DNA of 64,000 bases from Anaerolineales bacterium (GTDB lineage Bacteria; Chloroflexota; Anaerolineae; Anaerolineales; Villigracilaceae): positions 62,001-126,000 of the forward strand of contig JAHDWB010000005.1 of NCBI GenBank assembly GCA_023382595.1. The letters are read 5' to 3'. Positions 7,737 through 16,804 of the stretch are shown piece by piece; the first letter of the stretch is position 1, and each line of letters begins with the position of its first letter. Made by a program: the position numbers and the translations under genes. A model generated the notes under the pieces. That model was not told the DNA's origin. It made no database searches and saw only the letters and a program-made list of their open reading frames with translations.

Positions 7737-10700
7737 ATGAGCGCCGCAACCCGGAATTCGTGGGACTGGCTTGCGCTCGCCAGCCTTGGGGAGCAACTGC
7801 GGAATGTGGATTCTCTCAGCGCCCAGCGAGACCAGATCGCATCCATGACGAGCCGCCTGATCGACGGCAAGGTGGATGTCTGGCTGCAGGAAATGATGTT
7901 TCGCCTTCCGGATTGGAGCGACGGACGGATTTTTCCGAACCAGCCGTCGCTGGAGGGGATGAAGCGCGCCATCAAGTCGGGGAAACTCGTCACAAAAAAC
8001 GGCGGGACAAAAAAAAGCGCATCGCTCTCGACCTTTGCCTCGGTCCCGCTCGAGGATCAGGGGGTTACGCTGGGAGCGCTTCAGATCACCCGCCCAAAGG
8101 GACCTGCCTTCTCTGATGAAGAATTGAATTTGTTGCAGGGGCTGGCACAGATCGTGTCCGTCAGCCTCTTTGCGTCGCATCGCGCCGAGGTGGAAGAGTT
8201 CCGCCTGCGGCAGTTGAATCTGGTGCGCGAGGTCAGCGCGCAGATCGCAAACGTCGTTGACCTGGACGAACTCGCCAAGCGGGTCACCAAACTCATCCAA
8301 AAGACCTTCAATTTTTATTATGTCGCCATTTTCACGATGGAGTCGAACTCCAACGGGTTGCGCTTCCGCTCCAGTGCGGTCGCTCCGCGCAAGGGGAAAA
8401 AGAAGGCGAGCATTGCCTTGGAAGTGGAAACAGGCCAAGGCTTGATCGGCGAAGCGGCGCGGACGGGTGAAACGATCGTGTGTGACAATGTGCAATCCGA
8501 TCCGCGTTTTCGGTTCATTGACAGTTTGCCCGAAACCAAATCGGAAGTGGTCATTCCGTTGAAACTCGAAGACCGTGTGCTGGGCGTGCTGGATGTGCAA
8601 AGCGACCAGCCGAGCGCGTTCCATCCGAACGATCTGCTCATCCTGCATGCGCTTGCGGATAACGTCACTCGCGCGGTGGACGGTGCGCGTTTGTACAGCG
8701 ACCTGAGCCGCCGCGCGGATCAGTTCGCGCTGGTCTCGGAGGTCAGCAGGAGTGTGACCTCCACGCTCGATCTGTCGGAGTTCATGCGCGATGCCGCCAA
8801 TTTGATCCATGAAAAATTTGGTTATCCCTACGTCTCACTGTTCACGGTTCATCCCAACCGGCGTCTGATCGTGTATGAGGCGGGAAGCGGGAAACGCAGT
8901 AAAAATTTGGAGGGTTTTTCCATTCCGCTGGAAGCCGCGGAGGGGATCATGCCCTGGGTGGCGCGTCATGGACAGACTGCGTTGGTTAACGACGTTTCTC
9001 AAGATGACCGCTACCTCCCTTCACCTTTGCCGCCCAAGAATACGAAATCTGAATTATGCGTTCCCTTGATCTACAATGACCGTGTTGTCGGTTTGTTGGA
9101 TATTCAGTCTGATGTAGTGAACGCCTTTACCGAGGATGACCAACGGATGTTCGAAGCCGTGGCGGATACGATGGCGGCGGCGATCCGCAACGCGGACTTG
9201 TACCGCTCCGAGCAATGGCGCCGCCAGATCTCGGACAGCTTGCGCGAAGTGGCGGGTTTGATCTCCAGCAATGTTGGCGTGGACGAGGTGCTTGAGACCA
9301 TCCTTGCCGAATTGGACCGTAATCTTCCGGTGGATATTTCCGCCATCTGGCTTCTGGAGGATGGCGAATTGTGCCTCTCCGCGGTACATGGTATTGACGC
9401 CGCCCGCCTCGAGCAGACCTGCATCTCCAACCCTGATGCAGCGTACTCGATGGCGGAGACTTTGATGGCGGATTCTCCGGTTATCCGCAGCCCCGAAGAC
9501 CCGATCTGGCCCGGCGGGCTGACGGCGGGCTACAACCAGGATTACTCGTCCATTTCTGCGCCGCTGCGGGTGGGAGACCGCCAACTCGGTTTGTTGACGC
9601 TTGCCCATCACACGGCTGGGCGTTATGGGCATGAGGCGCAAGCCATCACTGCCACTTTTGCCAGTTATGCTGCGGTTGCCATTGAAAACGCCCGCCTGTA
9701 CGATGCTGCGCAGGAACAGGCGTACGCGTCCGCGGCGTTGTTGCAGGTGGCGCAGGCGGTCGTCAGTTTGAGTGACCTCGATGAAATCCTCACTTCCATC
9801 ATCCGTATCATGCCGATCCTGGTCGGGGTGAAGCGCGTGGCGCTCTATCGCTGGGACGAGGAGAACATGATCTTCGTTGCCTCGCAGGAATATGGGTTTT
9901 CAGAGGAAGAGGAGGAGACATTCACCGAAAGCGAGTTTCCGGCTGGGGCGTTTCCCTTCCTCGATTTTGTGCGGGATAACAATCAACTGGTCACACATTC
10001 GCTCAAGCCCAATGCAGGACCCGCCTCATGGTTGAAGATCAAGCCCGAGTTCCAACTTGAAGCGGACACGATGGATGCCGAGCGGCTGTTGATCGCCGTC
10101 CCGCTTACCATCAAGAACGACCTGTTCGGCGTCATGTTGATCGAGGAGGCGGATAATGCGCGCCGCTTCCGCTCGCGCCGCATCGAGATCATCAACGGCA
10201 TCGCACAGCAGGCGGCGCTTGCGATCCAGAACGATCTATTCCAGCAGGAGATGGTGGTGCGCGAACGCCTCGAAACGGAAGTTCAACTGGCTCGCCAGAT
10301 CCAGCAGACTTTCATCCCGGATGTTTTGCCCGTGCATCCCAAATGGCAGATCGCGGCGCGCTGGCGTACAGCCCGCCAGGTGGGTGGTGACTTTTACGAT
10401 GTGATCGAACTGCCAAACGACAGACTTGGGATTTTTATCGCTGACGTGGCGGATAAAGGCATGCCCGCCGCCTTGTTCATGGCGTTGACGCGCACGCTGG
10501 TACGCGCCGCCGTGATTGAGACCAGCTCTCCTGCCGAGGCGCTGTGCCGCGTCAACGACTTGCTTTTGCCGGATACACAGCAGGGCATGTTCGTGACCGC
10601 CGTGTACGGCGAACTGGATCTGATGGAAGGGCGTTTCACGTATGTGAACGCGGGACATAACCCGCCGTTTTTAGTGAGAGAAAGTCAGGTTGAGAAGTTG

Positions 10701-10994
10701 ACCCGCACAGCGGTGGCGCTGGGGGTGATGGAACAGCCGAACATGGGTGAACACACACTGTCCCTGTCGAATGGCGACACGTTATTCTTGTACACAGATG
10801 GGTTGACCGAGGCGTTTTCGGATGACGGAGATCTGTTCGGCGACGACCGCGTGATGGACGCGCTGAAGGCGGCGCAGACAGGTTCTGTCGAGGATGTCAT
10901 CGCGGCGGTGGAGGATTGCCTGAACGAGTTCATCGGCACAACGCCGCTTGGCGACGACCTGACCATGCTGGTGATCAAAAAGGCGGTGGACTAA
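7737..10994 (+). CDS. Multi-GAF SpoIIE/RsbU-type PP2C phosphatase
   Basis: The 1085-residue product has about five GAF-type sensory domains in a row (roughly 25-150, 155-325, 330-500, 505-660, 665-835), a short coiled coil (ETEVQLARQIQQTFIP) and a C-terminal PP2C/SpoIIE domain. Metal-binding motifs are GGDFYDV, DVADKGMPAALFMA, DGLTEAF and GDDLTMLV. The family dephosphorylates STAS antagonists; the likely substrate is the STAS protein two genes upstream. The GAF array would combine several small-molecule or redox inputs. The stop codon lies in a bidirectional terminator hairpin. Confidence 0.9.
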   Translation: MSAATRNSWDWLALASLGEQLRNVDSLSAQRDQIASMTSRLIDGKVDVWLQEMMFRLPDWSDGRIFPNQPSLEGMKRAIKSGKLVTKNGGTKKSASLSTFASVPLEDQGVTLGALQITRPKGPAFSDEELNLLQGLAQIVSVSLFASHRAEVEEFRLRQLNLVREVSAQIANVVDLDELAKRVTKLIQKTFNFYYVAIFTMESNSNGLRFRSSAVAPRKGKKKASIALEVETGQGLIGEAARTGETIVCDNVQSDPRFRFIDSLPETKSEVVIPLKLEDRVLGVLDVQSDQPSAFHPNDLLILHALADNVTRAVDGARLYSDLSRRADQFALVSEVSRSVTSTLDLSEFMRDAANLIHEKFGYPYVSLFTVHPNRRLIVYEAGSGKRSKNLEGFSIPLEAAEGIMPWVARHGQTALVNDVSQDDRYLPSPLPPKNTKSELCVPLIYNDRVVGLLDIQSDVVNAFTEDDQRMFEAVADTMAAAIRNADLYRSEQWRRQISDSLREVAGLISSNVGVDEVLETILAELDRNLPVDISAIWLLEDGELCLSAVHGIDAARLEQTCISNPDAAYSMAETLMADSPVIRSPEDPIWPGGLTAGYNQDYSSISAPLRVGDRQLGLLTLAHHTAGRYGHEAQAITATFASYAAVAIENARLYDAAQEQAYASAALLQVAQAVVSLSDLDEILTSIIRIMPILVGVKRVALYRWDEENMIFVASQEYGFSEEEEETFTESEFPAGAFPFLDFVRDNNQLVTHSLKPNAGPASWLKIKPEFQLEADTMDAERLLIAVPLTIKNDLFGVMLIEEADNARRFRSRRIEIINGIAQQAALAIQNDLFQQEMVVRERLETEVQLARQIQQTFIPDVLPVHPKWQIAARWRTARQVGGDFYDVIELPNDRLGIFIADVADKGMPAALFMALTRTLVRAAVIETSSPAEALCRVNDLLLPDTQQGMFVTAVYGELDLMEGRFTYVNAGHNPPFLVRESQVEKLTRTAVALGVMEQPNMGEHTLSLSNGDTLFLYTDGLTEAFSDDGDLFGDDRVMDALKAAQTGSVEDVIAAVEDCLNEFIGTTPLGDDLTMLVIKKAVD

Positions 10995-11006
10995 CCACCG
11001 CCTTTT
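10978..11006. terminator. Bidirectional terminator between convergent genes
   Basis: Perfect arms AAAAGGCGGTGG and CCACCGCCTTTT with a 5-nt loop. It overlaps the phosphatase stop codon and ends 4 nt before the M50 gene stop, so it serves both convergent genes. Confidence 0.8.
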
Positions 11007-11009
11007 GGT

Positions 11010-11768
11010 TCAATATCCTCCCGTGCTCATTTGAAGCATTTGCCAGCTTTGGAATGCGAGCAGGGCGAACAGGAACGCCATGTAAATACTGCCCAGCATA
11101 AAGAAGCCGACCAGTGCCATGATGCCTCCCGTGATCACGGAGATCCAGATCGAGGTCCGCAAGCCGTTCCACGGATCGCGCTGGATGAAAATATTGCGGG
11201 AGACCTGTCCGCCATCAAGCGGGAAGACGGGCACAAGGTTGACTAATCCCCAAAAGATATTGACCCACAACAGGATCATGAAAAAGGAATTCAGGACCGC
11301 AAAACTTTCGGGCAGGAACACAATTGGGAATGGGATGAATCCCAGAATGGTGTTTGGGATGATCGTCCCGCCCAGCGCCAGCGACGCGACAATGATGAAC
11401 GCCGCGAAGAAGAAGCCTGCGAACGGTCCCGCCAGCGAGATCAGGATCTGCTGGTTGGGCGTCAGTGCAACACGTGCGTAACCCGCGCCAAATGCGACGG
11501 TTTCAGGTACCGTCAAGCCGCCTGCAAAATGCAGGATGATGTGCGAATCTTGTCCGTAGCGGCGGAAGGCAAGCGCATGACCCAGTTCATGGATCAAGAT
11601 CGAGATGAAGATACCGATGATCCAAAACGCGATGGTCAGAAAACTGCTGGCGCCGGAACCGAAGAGCAGGGCGATCACCCAAAACAACGGATGCACGCGC
11701 ACGGGAATTCCGGCGACCGAAAAACGCAGGTCAAAGCGGGTGGGTGGGGGAACTTGAAAGAGCGACAT
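11010..11768 (-). CDS. M50-family site-2-protease-like membrane metalloprotease
   Basis: The 252-residue product has about six membrane segments, the zinc motif HELGH (60-64) and the third-ligand motif NLVPVFPLDGG (Asp185). It lacks PDZ and CBS domains, so it is a minimal M50B enzyme. The family cleaves membrane-embedded regulators or signal peptides. ATG 11768 is supported by AAGGAG 4 nt upstream. It lies 8 nt downstream of fabL on the same strand and is likely cotranscribed. Confidence 0.85.
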   Translation of the reverse strand: MSLFQVPPPTRFDLRFSVAGIPVRVHPLFWVIALLFGSGASSFLTIAFWIIGIFISILIHELGHALAFRRYGQDSHIILHFAGGLTVPETVAFGAGYARVALTPNQQILISLAGPFAGFFFAAFIIVASLALGGTIIPNTILGFIPFPIVFLPESFAVLNSFFMILLWVNIFWGLVNLVPVFPLDGGQVSRNIFIQRDPWNGLRTSIWISVITGGIMALVGFFMLGSIYMAFLFALLAFQSWQMLQMSTGGY

Positions 11769-11776
11769 GAAACTCC

Positions 11777-12553
11777 TTATTTTTGAATGGGCAAAGTATA
11801 ACCGCCGTCCAGCACGATCGTCTGCCCGACGATCATCGCGGCGGCGGGAGAGCAAAGGAACGAGACGACCTCCGCAACTTCCAGCGGGGTGATGAGGCGT
11901 CCTGCCGGGACCATCTCGATGAATTTCTTGATGACGTTTTCCTGTCCGCCCATGGATGCAAAGTGCTTTAACGCCTCGGTCTCAACGACGCCTGGTGACA
12001 CCGCGTTGACATTGATGCCGCGCTGGATCAGTTCCACGCCCAGATAGCGCGTCAGGGATTCCAACGCCGCCTTGCTCGCACCGACCACCACATAATCGGG
12101 CAGGACGCGTGTGGAGCCTGCGCTTGAAATGCTGACGATCTTTCCACCGCCGCGTTTTTCCATGAGCGGAACGGCGCGCTGAGCGGCGAACAGCAAGGCG
12201 CGGGCGTTGATGTTCATCGTCCAGTCCCAGCCTTTTGGTTTTTGCTCCATGGCGGGACGGTTGTAGCCCGAAGCCGCGTTGTGGATGAAAATATCCAGCC
12301 CGCCGAATTCTTTTTCCACTTCATCGAACAGGCGCGAGAGATCATCCAGGTCACCGACATCCGCTTTAACGAGCAATGCGCGGCGCCCGAGTTTCTCCAC
12401 TTCGCGGGCGGTTTCTTCGGCGGGGACGCGGTTGCGAAAGAAGTTGACGACCACATCCGCGCCGTGTTGGGCGAAATGCAGGGCGATCGCTTTGCCAATT
12501 CCACGCCCGGAGCCAGTGACGATGGCGATTTTGTCTTGAAATAATGGGTTCAT
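11777..12553 (-). CDS. fabL: Enoyl-[acyl-carrier-protein] reductase, FabL type
   Basis: This 258-residue SDR protein has the nucleotide motif TGSGRGIG (13-20) and, instead of the usual YxxxK, the YX6K catalytic motif of enoyl reductases (Tyr154, Lys161). The stretches NAASGYNRPAME and WDWTMNINARALLF closely match Bacillus FabL. It would reduce trans-2-enoyl-ACP with NADPH in fatty acid synthesis. It sits between the DUF309 gene (5 nt upstream) and the M50 gene (8 nt downstream), likely one operon. No other fatty-acid gene is nearby. Confidence 0.82.
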   Translation of the reverse strand: MNPLFQDKIAIVTGSGRGIGKAIALHFAQHGADVVVNFFRNRVPAEETAREVEKLGRRALLVKADVGDLDDLSRLFDEVEKEFGGLDIFIHNAASGYNRPAMEQKPKGWDWTMNINARALLFAAQRAVPLMEKRGGGKIVSISSAGSTRVLPDYVVVGASKAALESLTRYLGVELIQRGINVNAVSPGVVETEALKHFASMGGQENVIKKFIEMVPAGRLITPLEVAEVVSFLCSPAAAMIVGQTIVLDGGYTLPIQK

Positions 12554-12558
12554 GGTTC

Positions 12559-13068
12559 TCAATCGAAATATAAGTTCAGGTCCGAGCAGTCGAAGCGGTT
12601 GCCGCAATTGGGGCAGGTGACCTTGCAATTCTTCTCGCGCATTTCGTTCCCGCAGCGGTCGCAGATCCACAATCGTTTTGCATTCCACTGGATCGGTTTG
12701 AATAACGACCTGTCGAATTCGGCGAGCCTTTCCTTTCCCAGACGCTGTACTTCCTGCATGGCGAGTTGCGCATCATTGCGGAATTTCCCGACGTTGACTC
12801 CGCGGCATACAACATTCCAGCCCTGTGTCCATTTGAGACTGCGCCCATAGACTTTGACAGCGCCGTCGTAATTGCCGCGCGTGATGTGCAGGTAGGTCAC
12901 TGCCACCTGTAAAATGCCGCGATACAGGTCGCGGATCTCGCCGGTTTCCTCCCTCCATGCGAGTTCCAGTTCCTCGTGCGAATCGAAAAATCTGCCTGCG
13001 TTGAACAATTCGATCCCTTCGATGACTTTGGGGTGCAATGGACCATCGCAATCTTGTTCGCTTCTCAT
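12559..13068 (-). CDS. DUF309 protein with C-terminal zinc ribbon
   Basis: The 169-residue product has a DUF309 helical domain (about 10-115; motif FNAGRFFDSHEELELAWR) joined to a zinc ribbon with two CxxC knuckles (CDRCG and CPNCG) and a closing CSDLNLYFD. The function of DUF309 is unknown. The start at 13068 is preferred because TATACT lies 8 nt upstream, suggesting a nearly leaderless mRNA; an ATG at 13086 would add six residues. It heads the fabL/M50 operon. Confidence 0.75.
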   Translation of the reverse strand: MRSEQDCDGPLHPKVIEGIELFNAGRFFDSHEELELAWREETGEIRDLYRGILQVAVTYLHITRGNYDGAVKVYGRSLKWTQGWNVVCRGVNVGKFRNDAQLAMQEVQRLGKERLAEFDRSLFKPIQWNAKRLWICDRCGNEMREKNCKVTCPNCGNRFDCSDLNLYFD

Positions 13069-13139
13069 GGCTGGAGAGTATAACATGCAGATTTTTAGCC
13101 GAATGGTAAAATTCCATGCAGGTGTTCAGGAGGTGATCT

Positions 13140-13544
13140 TTGAGCGCGGCGGCTCTTGCTCTCAGTATGATGATCAGTATCGGCGCATTCGCGTGGGGCT
13201 ATTGGCAGGTGGGGTTTGAGTCACTGGCGCGCTGGGTGGTCGCTTTTGGCGTTTTCTGGATTGTTGCCCAATGGCAGAGGTGGCGCTGGGTTTCATCCGT
13301 GTGGACGGTATCTGCCGTACTGCTTGCCATTTTTGGCCTATGGTTCAATCTCAATCTCGGCTGGATGTTCAGCGGCGCGCTGTTTGCGCTCTTCGCCTGG
13401 GATCTGACCGAATTTCGCAGGAAACTGAAGCAGTTGTCCCCGAGGGATGATGCGAGGGGCATGGAGCGGCGTCATATATTGCGGATCGGTTTCCTGTCGG
13501 CGGGCGGCATCTTGATCGCGCTTCTCCTTGACCGTTTATGGTAG
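13140..13544 (+). CDS. Small four-helix membrane protein, unknown function
   Basis: The 134-residue product has about four hydrophobic segments (residues 5-22, 26-45, 50-85, 112-131). The start is TTG 13140, preceded at 2 nt by a very strong AGGAGGTGATC, which decides the start. No motif is recognised. Its last codons overlap the convergent P-loop gene by 9 bp. It is divergent from the DUF309 gene. Confidence 0.65.
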   Translation: MSAAALALSMMISIGAFAWGYWQVGFESLARWVVAFGVFWIVAQWQRWRWVSSVWTVSAVLLAIFGLWFNLNLGWMFSGALFALFAWDLTEFRRKLKQLSPRDDARGMERRHILRIGFLSAGGILIALLLDRLW

Positions 13545-14087
13545 GTCGAGTGATGCTAGCCACGCATCCGTTTCGAGCGGATGTTTGAAATGGATGAGCG
13601 TCAGATGTTGGTTTTCGGGGAGCGAAAACAGGGTTGGGATCTCTTTTTTTCGACGCCAGTAGGTTTTGAAAAGCCAGTGGAACAGGGATTCCTGCGACCA
13701 GAGCTTGAGATGCCACCAGAATTTTTCGCGGTTGCCGTTCCATAGCTCTTCTTGTGTCCAGCCGCGGCGAATGGTGCGGACGAGCAAACGCCAGAATACG
13801 ATTCGCAGCGGATAATCGAGCCAGATGATCGCTTCGGCGCGGCTCCAGATCATGTCTCGCACGCGGCTGTAATTGCCTGCGACAATCCACGCTTCTGCAT
13901 CGGTGGCTTGCTTGACGCGCTCCCAAAATGTGACAGGGTCTGCGGGTGTCCAGTTCGGCTCCCAGTATAGGGCATCCAACTCGATGAAATCCAGTTTCAA
14001 CCGTTCTGACAATGCTTTTGCCAGTGTGGATTTGCCTGAGGATGTTGTGCCGATAACGACAATGCGTTGAAAAGGGAATGTATTCAT
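13536..14087 (-). CDS. P-loop adenylate-kinase-like (FlaR-type) protein
   Basis: The 183-residue product has a Walker A motif GTTSSGKST (about residues 13-21), a base-binding region DFIELDALYWEPNW and a Trp-rich lid (REKFWWHLKLWSQ). It matches the family annotated as adenylate kinase or 'topology modulation' proteins, likely nucleotide kinases of unknown substrate. ATG 14087 has TATAAT 9 nt upstream and no Shine-Dalgarno. It overlaps the convergent membrane gene by 9 bp. Confidence 0.75.
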   Translation of the reverse strand: MNTFPFQRIVVIGTTSSGKSTLAKALSERLKLDFIELDALYWEPNWTPADPVTFWERVKQATDAEAWIVAGNYSRVRDMIWSRAEAIIWLDYPLRIVFWRLLVRTIRRGWTQEELWNGNREKFWWHLKLWSQESLFHWLFKTYWRRKKEIPTLFSLPENQHLTLIHFKHPLETDAWLASLDLP

Positions 14088-14156
14088 GGGCAGGGGATTA
14101 TAATTTGGCAATAAGCAATCGTACATCCAAAACCATATGTCTCAAAAGGAATCTCC

Positions 14157-15509
14157 ATGTTCGATCTCCCTGATAACGAAATTCTCCCGCTTTCGAAGGA
14201 ACACGTCTTCTACACCTGGTCGGCGCAGGCGAAGGTCAACCCCATCGCGGTCAAACGCGCGAAAGGCGTGTATTTCTGGGATGTAGATGACAAGCGCTAC
14301 CTCGATTTCAACTCGATGACCATGTGCGTCAATATCGGTCATGGTGACGAGCGCATCATCAAAGCCATGCAGGAGCAGGCGGCGGAACTTCCGTATGCCG
14401 CGCCGGGCATGACGACGAAGATCCGCGCACTGGCGGGCAAAGCTGTGGCGGATGTCACGCCGCACAAAGCGTTGAGCAAAGTTCTTTTCACGCTTGGCGG
14501 GGCGGACGCCAATGAGAACGCCATCAAACTCGCGCGCGGATATACAAAACGTCACAAAATACTCACGCGCTATCGTTCTTATCACGGCGCGACAGCGGGC
14601 GCGATGGCGGCGACGGGCGATCCGCGACGGGTGGCATGGGAGCCGAACCTCATGCCGGGTGTTGTCCATTTCCTCGATCCCTACCGCTACCGCTCCACTT
14701 TTCACCGCACGAATCCCGATATTTCCGAAGATGAATTTGCGCGCGATTACGTCAACCATTTGGAAGAGATCATCCTATACGAAGGACCGGAATCCATCGC
14801 CGCCATCTTAATGGAATCTGTTACGGGGACGAACGGCATTATCATCCCCCCGAACGGATACATGCAGGGTGTCCGCGCCTTGTGCGACAAATATGGCATC
14901 GTCATGATCGCGGACGAGGTCATGAGCGGATTTGGTCGCACTGGGAAGTGGTTTGCGGTCGAGCATTGGGACGTCGTCCCGGATATCATCACGATGGCAA
15001 AGGGACTCACGTCCGCGTATGCGCCGTTGGGTGCGGTAGCGATGAAGCCCGAGATCGCGGCGGCGTTCAATGACACTCCCTTCGAGAGCGGGCTGACGTA
15101 CACATCCCACCCGGTCTCCTTGGCGGCGGCGGTGGCGAACATCCACGCCATGAGGGAGGATAAGGTCATCGAACATGCGGCAGGCATGGGCGGAGTCTTG
15201 AGGCGCATGTTAACGGATCTGGGCGAAGCGCATCCATCCGTGGGGGAGGTCCGCAGTATCGGTTTATTCGGTATCATCGAACTGGTCAAGGACAGAAAAA
15301 CGAAAGAACCGATGGCGCCGTGGAACGGGTCGTCGCCCGAGATGACCGCGTTGCGCAAGTTTTGTTTGGATAATGGCTTGTTCCTGTATACGCACTGGCA
15401 TACGGTGTTGATCATTCCGCCGTTGATCATTAACGAGGAACAGTTGAAGGATGGGTTCGATGTGCTCGACAAGGCGCTGGAGATCACGGATAGGACTACG
15501 GTTGGATAA
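14157..15509 (+). CDS. Class III pyridoxal-phosphate aminotransferase
   Basis: The 450-residue product is a complete class III (omega) aminotransferase. Visible are the DANENAIKLAR cofactor-phosphate region, SYHGATAGAM, the cofactor Asp in IADEVMSGFGRTG (Asp253) and the Schiff-base Lys282 in AKGLTSAY. The substrate cannot be fixed; taurine-, beta-alanine- or 4-aminobutyrate-type enzymes are closest in pattern. An AAAAGGA site lies 5 nt before the ATG. It is divergent from the P-loop kinase gene. Confidence 0.85.
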   Translation: MFDLPDNEILPLSKEHVFYTWSAQAKVNPIAVKRAKGVYFWDVDDKRYLDFNSMTMCVNIGHGDERIIKAMQEQAAELPYAAPGMTTKIRALAGKAVADVTPHKALSKVLFTLGGADANENAIKLARGYTKRHKILTRYRSYHGATAGAMAATGDPRRVAWEPNLMPGVVHFLDPYRYRSTFHRTNPDISEDEFARDYVNHLEEIILYEGPESIAAILMESVTGTNGIIIPPNGYMQGVRALCDKYGIVMIADEVMSGFGRTGKWFAVEHWDVVPDIITMAKGLTSAYAPLGAVAMKPEIAAAFNDTPFESGLTYTSHPVSLAAAVANIHAMREDKVIEHAAGMGGVLRRMLTDLGEAHPSVGEVRSIGLFGIIELVKDRKTKEPMAPWNGSSPEMTALRKFCLDNGLFLYTHWHTVLIIPPLIINEEQLKDGFDVLDKALEITDRTTVG

Positions 15510-15564
15510 AGTTTTTATTGTTAATACGGTACAATGACCAAAACCAACTAAAGGAGAATGTAAA

Positions 15565-15879
15565 ATGGAATCGAATACGCCTGAGTTTTCCACCCCGCCC
15601 ACTGCTTCCCCAAGCGGCAATCAAAGAGTGATGGCAATAGCCTCTCTGGTTTTGGGTGTCATCAATTTGTGCGCCTGGTTCCTGCCCATCTGCGGTATTC
15701 CGCTTTCGATCACCGGTGCAGTGCTTGGATTTTTGGGCATGAAGGATCCGTCGCAGAAGACGATGGCGATTGGAGGAATTGCGCTGAACGTGTTGGGCTT
15801 CCTTGCCGCCTGTATCAATGCCGCGATAGGTGTATATTTGCAAATGAGCGGCAGCGGATTCGAAATTCCGCAGTTCTAA
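15565..15879 (+). CDS. DUF4190-like small membrane protein
   Basis: The 104-residue product has a Pro/Ser-rich cytoplasmic head (1-20), two or three membrane helices (25-50 and 68-93) and a Gly/Leu pattern SLVLGVINL...GAVLGFLGM typical of DUF4190. Function unknown. AAGGAG lies 7 nt before the ATG. It ends in a strong terminator. Confidence 0.7.
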   Translation: MESNTPEFSTPPTASPSGNQRVMAIASLVLGVINLCAWFLPICGIPLSITGAVLGFLGMKDPSQKTMAIGGIALNVLGFLAACINAAIGVYLQMSGSGFEIPQF

Positions 15880-15890
15880 AAAAGACGAAT

Positions 15891-15930
15891 ATTACGAAAA
15901 GACCTCCCGAACGGGAGGTCTTTTCGTAAT
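15891..15930 (+). terminator. Strong rho-independent terminator
   Basis: Long arms ATTACGAAAAGACCTCCCG and CGGGAGGTCTTTTCGTAAT form a near-perfect hairpin 12 nt after the stop codon. The core GACCTCCC/GGGAGGTC recurs in terminators at 16772 and 26830. Confidence 0.85.
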
Positions 15931-15948
15931 ATGTACAGCAATCCATTG

Positions 15949-15977
15949 TTGGACTTTTACAATTGACGTTGTACAAT
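15949..15977 (+). promoter_or_regulatory. Sigma-70-type promoter of the Yip1 gene
   Basis: TTGGAC (15949-15954), a 17-nt spacer and TACAAT (15972-15977), 33 nt before the ATG. An inverted repeat CCATTGT/ACAATGG (15943-15949 and 15973-15979) brackets both boxes and could be an operator, although this may be chance. Confidence 0.6.
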
Positions 15978-16010
15978 GGAATCAGATTATTGACCAAAAG
16001 GAGAATAGCA

Positions 16011-16757
16011 ATGGAACAAATGCCTTCAAATGACCCCGTCATGGGATCCAAGCCGGGTGTTGCCGGTTGGTTTCAAGTTTGGAAGACCGCCGTCACCAAA
16101 CCCAATGAACAGACGTTCATTGACCTGACCGAAGATCCCGCCGCAACACCGAAGACCGCATATCTTTGGGTCTTCATTGCAGGGACGGTTTCCGCGATCT
16201 TCCAGGCGATCCTTCAGGCGATCTACACGGCGACGGGAACAACGCCGCAGATCCCCATCCCCGGTCTGGAAGAATACATGCCGCAGGCTGTAGGTGACCC
16301 AGGCACCGCTGGTGTGACACTTCTGATCACTTTATGCCTTTCGCCGATCGCTGGCGCTGTGTATGTGCTTTTCTTTGCGCTCGGTGTCGCCATCGTGCAG
16401 TGGATCGCAAAGTTGTTCGGCGGCGTGGGAACGTACGACAAACTCCTGTATGCCATCGCAGCGATTTCCGTGCCGTTCACGATCCTTGCGGCGACACTGA
16501 CCTTGTTGGGCGCGATTCCTTATGTGGGGTTCTGTTTTGGGATCATTTCCTTCGCAGCCGGCATCTACGTCTTGGTGCTTCAGGTGACAGCGGTCAAGGG
16601 CGTGAATCGCTTCGGCTGGGGTCCGGCGATCGGCTCGGTGATCATTCCGGGGCTGGTCATCTTTACCCTCTGCTGTTGTCTTATGATCGGTCTCGTGTCG
16701 TTGTTGGGACCTGTTGTCAGCAGCACCTTCCAGGAATTGCAACAATTTGCTCCCTAG
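16011..16757 (+). CDS. Yip1-domain multi-pass membrane protein
   Basis: The 248-residue product has a cytoplasmic N-terminus with a short amphipathic stretch (WFQVWKTAVTKPNEQTF) and about five membrane helices between residues 45 and 240, the pattern of bacterial Yip1-domain proteins. Function unknown. AAAAGGAG lies 7 nt before the ATG at 16011. It is expressed from its own promoter and stops at a terminator shared with the kinase gene. Confidence 0.75.
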   Translation: MEQMPSNDPVMGSKPGVAGWFQVWKTAVTKPNEQTFIDLTEDPAATPKTAYLWVFIAGTVSAIFQAILQAIYTATGTTPQIPIPGLEEYMPQAVGDPGTAGVTLLITLCLSPIAGAVYVLFFALGVAIVQWIAKLFGGVGTYDKLLYAIAAISVPFTILAATLTLLGAIPYVGFCFGIISFAAGIYVLVLQVTAVKGVNRFGWGPAIGSVIIPGLVIFTLCCCLMIGLVSLLGPVVSSTFQELQQFAP

Positions 16758-16771
16758 ACATACAGTTATCA

Positions 16772-16802
16772 AAAACGACCTCCCGTTTTGGGAGGTCGTT
16801 TC
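16772..16802. terminator. Bidirectional terminator
   Basis: Arms AAACGACCTCCC and GGGAGGTCGTTT with a CGTTTT loop, between the convergent Yip1 gene and kinase gene; A- and T-runs flank both sides. It belongs to the GACCTCCC terminator group. Confidence 0.8.
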
Positions 16803-16804
16803 AT

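Noticed and set aside
7707-8810. Long open frame of 367 codons on the minus strand
   Set aside because: It lies wholly inside the multi-GAF phosphatase gene, in antisense, and its translation has no domain-like pattern.
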